Positions 33,401-45,281 of a DNA stretch of 64,000 nt are shown here, piece by piece. The stretch's first letter is position 1; the number at the start of each line of letters is the position of its first letter. Both the position numbers and the translations under genes were made by a program. The stretch is from Astrocystis sublimbata (taxonomy: Eukaryota > Ascomycota > Sordariomycetes > Xylariales > Xylariaceae). The notes under the pieces are model-generated. The model made no database searches. It saw only the letters and a list, made by a program, of their open reading frames with translations, and was not told the origin of the DNA. The stretch is taken from contig JAJNNY010000004.1 in NCBI GenBank assembly GCA_022453515.1, positions 682,001 through 746,000 on the forward strand, given 5' to 3'.

Positions 33401-35938
33401 CGACCCCGCCAACATACGAAACTAGGTACAGCAGTAAATACCGAGGCCAATCTGCCACACGGCATCCTTTCACCTATCTGCTCATCATGCCAGAAAGTTT
33501 CGAGAGGAAGGACACTTGCAATGCACGTCCTTCATTCGCATGCCACAGCTACTCGGTCGCCTCGTCGGGCGTTAAGAGCGAGATCCGAAGCGTTTTATGT
33601 ATGTCAACAGAGGGGTTGGTGAGGGACAATCTTATATAATCCAGCTTGATTACTGTAAAGAATCGGTAGCGGCGCAAGTGGGTATCTATCTGTCTCATCT
33701 GTGTCACTTGGCCTGGGGTTGAGGCTAGCTTACCTAGAGACATTTAGGTAGAAGGTAGCGCCGTGCTATCTTTCTCCCTGGCTACACACTTACTTACACA
33801 TCTACTTCGGCCCGGCTGGTGTATCTGGACAGTGAGATGATGCTTTGGGCGCTGAGCCATGGATTCGCATACAACAGGGACGACGGGATGGCAGCGGGGG
33901 AGATTCCAGACCTGGCCCACCTGGACACGCCGCAGGTGCCGGTGATGTTGTATGGGTTGTCGAGGGTGTGTCGGGGGGTTTTGGCCGAGATGCGGTCAGT
34001 CTTAGTGTACTGGCTAGCGCGGAGGGTGCTGCCCTGGGCAAGCTGCCAAGCATTGACGGGACGGTGCAGCGGTGTCTTGCTGCAGGCATCTCATGCGGGA
34101 ACGTGGCACAGCGATTAAGGTTTTAAGCATATTCCTTTGGCTTGACCATCTCGGCCAGCTCGACCAGTACGTACTCGACGGATAGGTACAGATACAGTAA
34201 GGACCATGACGCGATAGATGCGGCAGTAAGGCTTCGACTAGGTGACACTGGTAATGATTTTCCCTCCAGGCTGCTAGCCCGCGTACGGTACGGTGATTAG
34301 CGAGGCACGATTGATTGACAAGCGCCTGTGCTGCTCTATTTTTGAAGGAGGCGGCTGCGAAATATACCATGTACGTACCGAGGTGTAAATAGGTCACAAC
34401 CTGAACGTCAACGGATTCGATGAGCAGCGCAATTACTGGTACGCAGATTAGCTGATCCGCCGATGTGACGGCACATGTAAGTAAGCACGCAAGTAATATT
34501 TCGACGACCTTACCTTGCCTTGCCTTAACACATGGGTACCGACTGAATAATTGTAGCATATCTACACTAGCGCACGATCGAACAGCCCGTACCTGTATTA
34601 GTTATTATGCTGCTGTTTGTTAAGATACCTACTTGGCAGAGCGTGCAGTGAGCGACGCCTGCACTACATACAGTACTTACTTACAAGCAAGCAATACGGA
34701 GCAATGGTTACGATATGGTAGGCATTCGCAACCAAGGATGGCATTTTCAGGCGCCTCCCAGCATTCGGTACCCTCGCATCCTCGGTATCTCAATACTTAC
34801 TCACGTCTTGGCATCAAATAGCGGGCCGAATTGCGCCAATCAGCTGCTAGAGTGAGCTTCAATTTGGCCAATAAGCGCGCCCAATTACGGGTCAGCCCTG
34901 GACTGCTCGGAGTGTCGCTGCAGTAGTAAGATGTTACGCTTGAGTTGATTCTCTCTCACTCCGATGAGGTCTGTCTGTATTCAACGTTTGTATCTTGTAT
35001 TCAGACCCCTCGCTCCACGCCTCATCGTCTCCACATCCGCTCCCACGTACTGGCTGTTAGTTGCTGCGCAGTGTACCTGGCTGGTACTGCACCTCCCATG
35101 TAGATGAAAACTCGCAGACCCACGCCTACCCACCCAATCTTCGACATCCTCTGCCAGGACTCTGCTGCGTGCTCTTCTGGGCATCCGAAGATGCGAATGC
35201 AGCCCACTGTTTCGACGGGCTCGAACGGGTTGCGGCTTTCTGCTCATTCGTCCAAACCCACCTCCCCGGCCAGCATATACGTATGCTTTGTACATGGTTT
35301 GTAGTTGCGTGATGGGGCACCTCGATGTGCCTTATCCCGCGCTACGGCATCTTATACTAGTTCGAACACAGCCCTGGCCCGTCTCAGGCAGTCAGGATGT
35401 CAGGATCCCCTTGACCACATGTGGTACTCGGATACCGTGAAACTAAACATATTGCGGGATGGCACCGTAAGCCTAGCGCGAAACCGTTGCCCAAGGCTTC
35501 GAGCCCGCGCCACTCTCTGACTGTCTCCGCCTTACAGTGATGCTGACTGCCATCCCGACGGACTGACACACCTTTGGTGCTGCTCACTATGCAGCCCTCC
35601 AAGCTCGACGTGGGGACGCCTTGGCCCTTGGCCTTCTTGTGGTTCCCGCCTGTTGGTGCTCCTGTATATAACTCTGCCAGGCCCGGAGCCTCGACCCTCG
35701 AGATGATATTGCTTCATATAACTTCCTTTTTCATTGTGGTCTTTACGAGTTAACGAAGCCGGGGAGCCTCCACGTTAGAATTATAGAATCCATTGTTCAA
35801 CACATAGGGGTACCAACAAACCCTCTTCGTCAAGCCTGTTTTCAACTTCCACATTCCTTCACGACATAGACTGTATATACCCTCGACCCCATCATAAACA
35901 TATATACTACGCCACGCCAAACGATCTACTCGACCAAG
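27463..35938. other. Gene desert of ~8.5 kb
   Basis: No gene could be built on either strand. Mostly AT-rich with short frames only. It contains a 23-bp inverted repeat hairpin (28596-28665), a CTAGGTAGGTAGG element near 30380 and a GC-rich island at about 33820-34120. The last ~250 bp, with TATATA elements at about 35874 and 35900, is the PKS promoter. Confidence 0.5.
28596..28665. repeat. Long inverted repeat / hairpin (23-bp arms, 24-nt loop)
   Basis: Left arm 28596-28618 and right arm 28643-28665 are reverse complements with one mismatch; the core TAATTAGTGATCGTGTCT is perfect. The loop is 24 nt. It lies in a gene-free AT-rich region. It could be an RNA hairpin precursor, a replication or recombination remnant, or the fused termini of a small transposon. 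Confidence 0.75.
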
Positions 35939-38900
35939 ATGGCTATGTCACAACAAGAAATCGAGTCCATCCTCGCCAAGGATGGACCCATGCCCATCGC
36001 CATTGTCGGTGTCTCGGGCAGATTTCCGGGAGATGCTTCGACCCCAGACAAACTTTGGGATATGGTCTCCCAGGCCAGGAGTGCGTTGACCGACGTACCG
36101 AAAGAACGCTACAACATCGACGGCTTCTACCACCCTAGTGCCGAGCGCCAGGGATCAACCAGCACCACGAAAGGACACTTCATCTCTTCCGATGTTGGTC
36201 TGTTCGATGCTCCTTTCTTCAAGATCTCTGCCCAGGAGGCCCATGCCATGGACCCTCAGCAGAGACTCGCCCTTGAACTCTCATACGAAGCTTTGGAATC
36301 AGCTGGCCTGACAATGGCCGACGTTGCCCAGGCCAAGATGGGATGCTATTTGGGCACCTGTGTCAGGGACTACGCTGCGATTCGCGCGATAGATCCTGAC
36401 GATTACCCGTACGTGTGTCCGCTCTATATGCTAGCACCATGACTAACATGCTCATCTAGTCGTTACGAGGCCAATGGCTCCATGGGTACTGCCATGGTGT
36501 CCAACCGAATTTCGTGGTATTTCGACTTGAAGGGGCCGAGTTTGACGCTTGACACCGCTTGCTCGTCCTCCCTTGTCTGCTTGCATTTAGCCATGCAAAG
36601 CATCCGCACTGGAGAGTCAAATATGGTATGTTAAAAAAGAATATATAGCTCCCTCGTGCTGCTCAATGCTGATGAATACTCAGGCTCTCGTCGGCGCCAC
36701 AAACTTGATCTTGGCGCCACACACTTCCAACCATCTCAGCACCTTGTCGTTCTTGTCCAAAGACGGCAAGTCGCAATCATTCGACCACAAGGCCAACGGT
36801 TACTCCCGTGGTGAGGGTGTTTCCTTCGTCGTCGTCAAGTCCTTGGTCGATGCTCTGAAAGATGGGGACTGCATTCGTGCGGTCGTCCGAGGAACCTCGG
36901 TGACCCACGACGGTCGAACTCCCGGTATCAACCTGCCCTCTGCCGAGTCGCAGGAAGACTTGATCCGGGCCGCGTACATTAACGCAAACTTGAGCCCCGA
37001 GGACACCACCTATTTCGAGGCTCACGGTCCCGGCACGCCTGCCGGTGACCCGCTGGAGACTGCGGCTATTTCCAAGGTCTTCAGCAAGTACCATTCCTCT
37101 GAATCTCCGCTCTATGTTGGCTCAGTTAAGTCCAACATCGGCCACTTGGAGGCTGGAGCTGGTATTGCCGGTCTTACGAAGTCGATATACGCGCTTGAGA
37201 AGGGCCAGATCCCTCCCAACATCTGGTTTGAAAAAGCCAACCCCAAGATTTTGCTCAAGGAGTGGAACCTTTCCGTCCCTACTGAGCTTCTTCCTTGGCC
37301 CACTGATGGCCTGCGACGTGCTAGTATCAACTCATTCGGATACGGTGGTACCAACGCCCACTGCATCATCGATGATGCGTACCACTATCTCAGCAGCCGT
37401 GGACTTATTGGGCGACACAACACGACCCCTGTCGTTTCCCGACCAAGCCTCCTGTCCCACGTGTCGGAGGCCATCACTTCCATGGCGTCATCCGCCTCCG
37501 CTACCAGCGTTATGAACTCTGAAGCTGTCAGCACTAAAGGCACGACCACCCCTATATCCGATGTTGGTAGCGTGGAGGACTTGGGTATCATATCTTCCAC
37601 GCCTCAGCTACTTGTGTGGTCGCACCATGAGCAAAATGGCATTGGCAGAACTGCTAAGGACCTGCAGTCCTACCTGAAGGAAAGCGGTGTTCTGGCCACC
37701 GAGGCCCCAAACCACCTGAAGCGCTTGGGCTACACATTGTCAACACGTCGAACCCGGCACCCTTGGGCTTCTTTCGTTGTCGCGTCGGATCTTGACGAGG
37801 CTGTGAAGGAGTTGGAAACCCCCGCTAAGCACTTGCGCCCCTCTGAGAATCTGGCTTCCGTGTGGATTTTCACAGGTCAGGGCGCTCAGTGGTTCGGCAT
37901 GGGTCGTGAGCTCTTGGCTTATCGCACTTACCGATCTCGCATCGAAGAAGCTGCTGCCCACCTTAAATCTCTGGGCTGCGAGTGGGATCTGTTCGAGGAG
38001 CTTGGTAAGAGTCAGGCGGATTCGCGGGTTAACGAGCCCCAAGTCAGCCAGCCTGCTTGCACCGCTGTTCAAGTCGGTCTTGTCGACTTGCTGAAGGAAT
38101 GGGGTGTCTCTCCCGACTTCACTGTCGGTCACTCCAGTGGTGAAATCGCGGCCGCCTACGCGAAGGGGGCTCTATCTCGTGAAGCTGCTTGGACAGTTGC
38201 CTACCACCGTGGTCGTCTATCCGCCAGCTTGAACATCACTGGTTCCATGTTGGCAGTCGCCCTTGGGGAGGAAGCTGTTCGGCCTTTCATCGAACAATGC
38301 ACTTCCGACCCTAAGCCAGTCGTTGCCTGTGTAAACAGTCCCGAAAGTGTGACGCTCTCCGGCAGCGCTGAGGGTATCGATGAGGTGCTGAACATCATTG
38401 GCAGCCAAGCCTGGGCCCGGAAGCTGCTGGTTAAGACTCCGTACCACAGCCCTTACATGCAGAAATTGGCTGAACCGTACTACGAGTCCATGAGAGGCAT
38501 CACAGGAGGTGAACCCACCTCTGCTCGCATGTTCTCCTCTGTCACCGGCCAGGAGATCGACGATGCCGAACTTCTGAACCCGCAATACTGGGTCGACAAC
38601 ATGGTCAACTGTGTCCGTTTCGGCCCAGCTCTTGCTGGTATTTTGGGTGTGCCAACTGTTGGCAAACCCATTGTTTTGATGGAAGTTGGCCCTCACGGTG
38701 CTCTGCAGGGACCTGTCAAGCAGATCATCAAGGCCCTGGCAGCTCCACCCACTGACATGAACCTGTTCAGCTTGCTGATGCGCAAGGAGGATGCTATCCG
38801 AACTACTCTCAAGGGTGTCGGTATCCTTTTCCAGAAGGGACTTCCTATCGATGTTAGCAAAGCCAACCACCTTGACTCGAAGCAGGAGTCCCCTACCTTC

Positions 38901-41900
38901 CTTGTCGACCTGCCTCCTTTCTCATGGAACCACAACACACGCTTTTGGTACGAGACTGCCCTGTCTTACGCTTACAAGAACCGAAGTGAGCCTAAGCACG
39001 ACATTCTCGGCTCGCGGGATGTGTTCTCTGGTGATGCCGAGCCTGCTTGGCGCAACTACCTGCGCACCAATGAGATCCCTTGGGCTCGACACCACGGTGT
39101 GCAGGATATCTTCCTTTTCTCTGCTGCTGGCTTCCTCACCATGGTTGTAGAGGCCATGCGTCAAATTGCCGAGCCTGGCAAGACTATTGAGGGTATCCAG
39201 TTCCGAGACGTCTTCCCAGGCCCGCCAATCATCCTCACCGACAATGAGGACCAGCCTGTAGAGACTAAGCTCCAGCTCCGTAACTGGCGTCTCGCCTCGC
39301 GATCGCTCACAACCTACTGGAAGGAATTCAGCATTTCCAGCCGTACCCGCGATGGCACCTGGACTCAGCACAGCACTGGTCTTGTCTCCCTGAAGTATGC
39401 AACTGATAACCACGCAACTAGCTTTGCCGACGAGCAGGCCGCAGACAGCGAGGTGTACAAGAACGAGTTTGCTCGTATCCAGGGCACTGAGTTGGCTCCC
39501 CACACCGGCGATGAGTTCTACGCCAAATTCGAGAAACTGGGTATGCGCTGGGGTGAAACCTTCAAGACGCTCAAGGAGTCCAACACTGCTGGCAACGCCG
39601 TCGTTGCTACGCTTGAGGTCCCCGATACGCAATCTTGGATGCCTGCACAGGTCGAGTCCAAATACGTCATTCATCCTGCTACACTCGACGGTATCTTCCA
39701 TATCCTGTTGGCTGCTGAGGGTGTTGAGAAGATCACTGTTCCCAAATACATCGAGCGCATCTACGTCTCCGCCAAGTTGCCCACCGAGGCTGGCTCTAAA
39801 TTGCAGGGTTACGCCCAGATTAAGGAGAAGTGGGCTGATGGCACCAACGGCACTGTCGTCCTCTCCGATGACAAATGGGCCGAGCCTCTGCTCATCTTTG
39901 AGGGTCTGAAGTCAACTGATTACAACTCCGAGTCCAAGGATGACGAGAAGGACGAGAGCAAGATCAAGGCTGTTCGCAAATTGGGTGCTTACTCGACCTG
40001 GCACGTTGACGTCGAGAACTCCCCCGAGACCCTGCGGGAAGTCTTGACTGAAGCCGTCGACAAGGCTCCCCAGGTGCCATACAAGGAGGTCTACGATCTC
40101 GAATGGTGTGCTTACATCGTGTGCAAAAGAATGGCTCAACGTTTCAATGACGATGATGCTAAGCGCATGGCTCCCCACCACCTGATCTTCTACAACTACA
40201 TGAAGAACCAGGTCAAGCTTGCCGACGAGTCCAAGCTTCCTTGCCAGACCCCTGAATGGCTGTCCTCTAGCAAAGAGACCGAGGACGAAGTTCTTTCTCG
40301 TGCCGCAGCTACTAGCCTCGAAGGTAAGATGATGGTTCGCATCAGCGACAACATCGAGAGCGTCCTCCTGGGCGAAATCGAGCCCTGGGAGCTCATGAAC
40401 CACGACAACGCGCTCAACGAAATGTACCGCTATGGTCTCTCTGATGAGCGTACCCCTGCCGTCCAATGCGAGTACATTAAGCGTCTAGCTGCCAAGAAGC
40501 CTCTCCGCATTCTCGAGATCGGTGCTGGTACTGGTTCGGCCACTAGCCGTATCTTTGCTGCTCTAGGCGAGAACATTGCTGGCAAGCTCACCAAGTACAC
40601 CTATACCGATATCTCCGGTTCTTTCTTCGCTGAAGCTGCCGAGGAGTTCAAGGAATACCGATCTTTGATGGACTTCAAGGTTCTTAACGTTGAGAACGAA
40701 CCTGCCCAGCAGGGTTTCGATGAAGGCACCTACGATGTTGTTGTCGCTTTCCAAGTCCTGCACGCCACTTCTAAGATCAGCACGACCTTGGCCAATGCGC
40801 GCAGACTGCTTAAGCCCGGTGGTAAGCTCATTGTCACTGAGTTGACTAGCAAGATCGGTAGACGTTCTGCCGTCTTCGGTCTGCTTGCTGGTTGGTGGCT
40901 CGGCGAGGATGACGATCGGCACTGGGGACCTGAGCTTTCCGAAGAGGGCTGGGACCAGCGTCTTAAGTCCGTCGGCTTTACTGGTGCTGATCTATGCTAC
41001 CGTGACCGTGATGATGTCGGTTGGTCATCTTCGCTCGTGGCATCTACTAACCCCATCGAGCCTGAGATATCTCCTCTCAACAACGTGACCATCATCACCG
41101 GCACCGATGAATCTGCCCAGGCCAAGGGTTTGACTGTCGAGCTGACTAAGAAACTCACTGCCAAGGGTGCTACTGTCGACAGCAAGACTCTCACTGAAGC
41201 TGCCGAAGCCGACTTGACTAAGAGCCGCGTCATTGTGGCGGCTGAGGTTGAGAATTCAGTATTGACTACCATGGATGAGGCTCAATACGCGGCAATCAAG
41301 AACATTTTCCTGCGATCGGACGGAACCCTCTGGCTCACCCAGGGTGGTGCCACCATTGACACTCAACGACCTGCGCTCAACATGATCACTGGTCTGGCCC
41401 GTACCGTTCGGGGTGAAGCTCCTGAAATCCGACTCGCCACTCTCGATCTCGACCCCCAGGTTGCACTTGACGACCCTTCCACCACCAGCACGGTCCTGAA
41501 GCTCCTCGACATCCAGGGCAACTCTGCCAACGATGAGCACGAATTCGCCGCTCGAAAGGGTGCTCTTCACATCCTCCGTCTTGGCACTGATGAGAACTTG
41601 AGCAGACTGCTTAAGCCTGACGAGGACAGCGAGAACGCTCTTTCACTGCAGCCAATCAAGCAGGCTGGTCGCGCTCTCAAGCTCGAAATCCAGGCCACTG
41701 GTGAGCTCGACAGCTTCTTCTACAGTGACGATGCTGAGTACGAGACCCCTCTGGGTGACACCGAAGTTGAGATTGAAGTCAAGGCTGTCGGTCTCGACCA
41801 GTTCGACATGGTCGTTGCTGTTGGCCAGATCTGGGACGTTAACCTGGGTGTCGAGTGCTCTGGTGTTGTCACACGCCTTGGTAAGGGCGTCTCAGACTAT

Positions 41901-43826
41901 GCCGTGGGTGATCGTGTCCTCACCGTTGCCAACGGTTGGTACAGGACTTACGTCCGCAACAGCCAAGAGAGCTTCCAGAAGCTGCCCGAGTCCATGTCTT
42001 TTGAAGAGGGTGCTTCTATGATGATCTCTTACGGAACTGCTGCCTACAGTGTTTACAATGCCGCTCGTCTTGAGGCTGGCGAGACTATCCTGATTCACTC
42101 TGCTGCTGATGTCGTTGGGCAAGGTGCGATTCAGATGGCCCAGCACATTGGCGCCGAGGTGCTTGTCACCGTCTCTTCCGAGACCGAGAAGAACGTTCTC
42201 AAGGAGAAATACGGAATTGCCGACGATCACATCTTCAGCAACAAGGATGCCGGCTTCGTCCAGGGTATTAAGCGCATCACCAAGGGCGAGGGTGTCCAAG
42301 TCGTCATCAACTCGCTCACCGGTGAGTTGCTGCGCCAGACCTGGCACTGCATTGCGCCATTTGGCCGCTTCATCGAGCTGGGTGTGAAGGACATCAAGTC
42401 CAACACCGGTCTAGACATGGTTCCGTTCCTGAACAATGCTAGCTTCTCTGGTGTCAACGTCCTTCAAATGTACCGCACCAACAAGCGCGTCTTCGGCAAG
42501 CTCATGGCGGATGTTCTCAAGTACTACGCCGAGGGCGTCTTCAAGCTCGTGCCGCTCAACATCAAGAAGTTCTCCGAGATTGCCGACGCGTTCCGTATCC
42601 TGCAGTCCCGCCGCTCCCTTGGCAAGATCGTCCTGCAGGTCGTCGACAACGACATCGTCCCCGTGACCCGTGGCAAGAAGACCGAGCTCAAGCTCAGCCC
42701 TAATGCCACCTACCTCATTCCCGGTGGTACTGGTGGCCTTGGTCGCTCCATGCTCACCTGGATGGCAGACAGAGGCGCGAAGTACTTCGCCCTCACCTCC
42801 CGCTCCGGCGCTAAGAACCCTGACGTCCAGGCCGTTCTTGCCGAGCTTGCCGCCCGGGACGTGAAGACTCGTGTCTTTGCCACTGACATTGGTGACGAGG
42901 CCAAGTGTGCCGAGGTTCTCAAGGAACTTGCTGAGAGTGACTTCCCACCTATCAAGGGTACCGTGGTCCTAGCCATGAACGTCAAGGATTCCATGTTCGA
43001 GACCATGCCCCTGGAAGCTTGGAAGGGTGCTATTCAACCCAAGTACTACGTCACCACCAACCTGCACAACCAACTGCCCAAGGACCTCGACTTCTTCATC
43101 ACCCTCTCGTCAGCCGCCGGTCAGATTGGTTCCATTGCTCAGAGCAACTACAACGCCGGTAACGTATTCCAAGACGCCATCATGTACCACCGTCGCACTC
43201 TCGGCTTGACCGGTACCTCCATCGATCTGGGTTGGATGGGAGACATCGGTTTCGTGTCGGAGCAGGGTAAGGTGCCTGATATCGTGGCTTGCGGTGCCCC
43301 GCAGATTAGTTCCGTCCAGCTATGGGCGATCCTCGAGGAGGCCATGGCGGGCGAGATCCGTAACCAACCTATCCTGGGTCTGTCCAGCGGTGGTCTCGTC
43401 AAGGCCAACGGCTTCGACGACCCTTACTGGTTCACCGACGCCCGCTTCGGACCCCTTCGCGTCCACGACTCTGCTACGCAGAACGCCAAGACGAACAAGA
43501 ACACCGGAGCCACCGTTGACCTCGCTGCCGTCATCGGCGCATCCAAGACCATGGCCGATGTCACCAAGGTCGTCTGCCAGGGACTCATGGCCAAGCTGGC
43601 CAAGGGTCTGATGATGGAACTCGAAGACCTCGACCCAAGCCGCCCGATCAACATCTACGGTGTCGACTCGCTCATCGCCGTCGACATCCGTGCCTGGGCC
43701 CTCAAGGACCTCCAGAGCACCGTCCACGTGTCCGAGATCCTCAAGAACCAGCCCATGATCGAGCTCGCGCAGCACATTGCTTCCAAGTCGAAGTTCCTGC
43801 CTGCTGCGCTGCAGCCAAAGGCGTAA
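35939..43826 (+). CDS. Highly reducing polyketide synthase, KS-AT-DH-cMeT-ER-KR-ACP
   Basis: Three exons, join(35939..36408,36460..36625,36684..43826), 2592 aa. KS (~15-450): active Cys in DTACSSSL, His in EAHGPGT and in SNIGHLE. AT (~600-900): FTGQGAQW and GHSSGE. DH (~980-1290): His in WARHHGVQ and Asp in HPATLDG, but the usual HxxxGxxxxP has Asp for Gly and Ser for Pro. C-methyltransferase (~1430-1640): [11 protein letters not shown] (~1880-2190): the NADPH loop AAGGVG reads AADVVG. KR (~2215-2450): IPGGTGGLG with Ser in LSSAAG and Tyr in SNYNAGN. ACP (~2505-2585): GVDSL with the phosphopantetheine Ser. There is no thioesterase. It builds a methylated, reduced polyketide chain from malonyl-CoA; the product is unknown. 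Codon use is strongly biased like a well-expressed gene. No tailoring genes flank it. Confidence 0.95.
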
Positions 43827-45281
43827 ACCTACACACAAAAAAAACTACACTTGCTAAGGAGATGATGAAGATTGTTGCATAATGTTATTCTTGCATTATA
43901 AAGTATATAGTTCTTGTTTTTGATTTTGGGATATTATTTTATGGAATGGATTTAGTGTATTCATGATTTGAAGTTCTCTGTTAGTTACCTAGTTAGCATG
44001 CATCATGAGCGTTAGATAGCGATGAATTTATGACAAGACCACAGTTCAAACAAAAAATCTCCGATGTCCTCTGATACATGTGAAGATGAATTTCCTGCAC
44101 ATGTCACCCATCGATGACCCATTCCAACAATACTCATATTTGCTTATGCTTTCGGCGAGAGAGTCTGGCGAAATATCGCAGATCTCGCCGAGTACGGGTC
44201 GAGAATCATAGATGCATGCCAAAGTAGAGTGTGTGGCTATTGAGTCTCGTGAACCGAAAAGTCGATCATATTACATCGTGACGAACAATAGATGTAGCCG
44301 TCATGTCGTCCGTGCCTCTGCGACACATCTCTTCAGTGCTGATGGCTACTTGGGCTTGAGATAGGCAAATAGCAAACGCACTGCCAGGTGTTGAGGCTAT
44401 CATGGATGTGCATGATGCACCTTATTGCGGTACATTCACGTGCATTTACTGCTGCCTCATAACTTGGACATCATCAAACCAACATACGAATTGAAAATAC
44501 GGTCATCCTCATGGTGAGTTCCAATGCGGCATGACATCAGGCACAGGAATACTAGTCACAATCACGGGATAAAAACAGAGATGTAACGACCGGCGGTAAG
44601 AGGCAGAGATCATCATAACCATACAGCTCTTCACTTGCTTCCATAACCGGCGTCTAGAGTATATTGATCTGGAGCATAAGATAGAGGAAGACTCGACTGC
44701 AACAAGCATCCGACCGAGGCCGGGTGCTGTCCAAGCTCACCTACAATAAAATATGCCCGTGTACAATTTGTTGAGGAGAGAAGAGAGAAGGGCTGCAAAT
44801 GCAGCGCAGCTCGAGATTGGTTAAATGTGATTTTTTCCTCGCCGGGCAGAGGGGACCCATTATTTGCAAGGGACTGTGTGGTCCGAGCTGGGGATACGAC
44901 GGACATGCATAGGTGAGCACCTAGAAAAGACACCCTTTAGAGGGAATAAGAGTGGATCGATCTAGTGCTATAACCAATGACCGGTCTGGTGATATAATCG
45001 CCGGCCCAAGGCGACGCCAGAGTGGCTTTAGTGGGCTAGCTCAGCGACATTTGGAGCGGGCCGGCAACCAATGGCCTGTGTGCTCTGTCATCCAGCGCCC
45101 AAATCCTCCACCACCGATCCGCTAATCCTCGCAGGTCGACGTCGACAGCGAGGCGACCACTTCCCCAAATCCACCAATTGACCGCCGACCGCCGACCACC
45201 CCTCCTCCTCCTCCTCCTCCTCCGCCGACTCGCTCCCTCTCCCCTCTCCCCCCCCATCCCCGATCCCGTCGGGACGACACG
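43827..45281. other. Intergenic between PKS and Nuo78
   Basis: 3' flank of the PKS gene, then a C/T-rich promoter for the complex I gene, including the CCT microsatellite at 45200-45223. No gene seen. Confidence 0.5.
45200..45223 (+). repeat. CCT trinucleotide microsatellite in promoter/5' leader
   Basis: About seven to eight CCT units within a pyrimidine-rich tract 60-80 bp upstream of the Nuo78 ATG. Such CT-rich tracts are common in strong fungal promoters. Confidence 0.7.

Noticed and set aside
38217..39701. Long minus-strand frames inside the PKS gene
   Set aside because: Antisense shadows caused by biased codon use of the PKS; no motifs.
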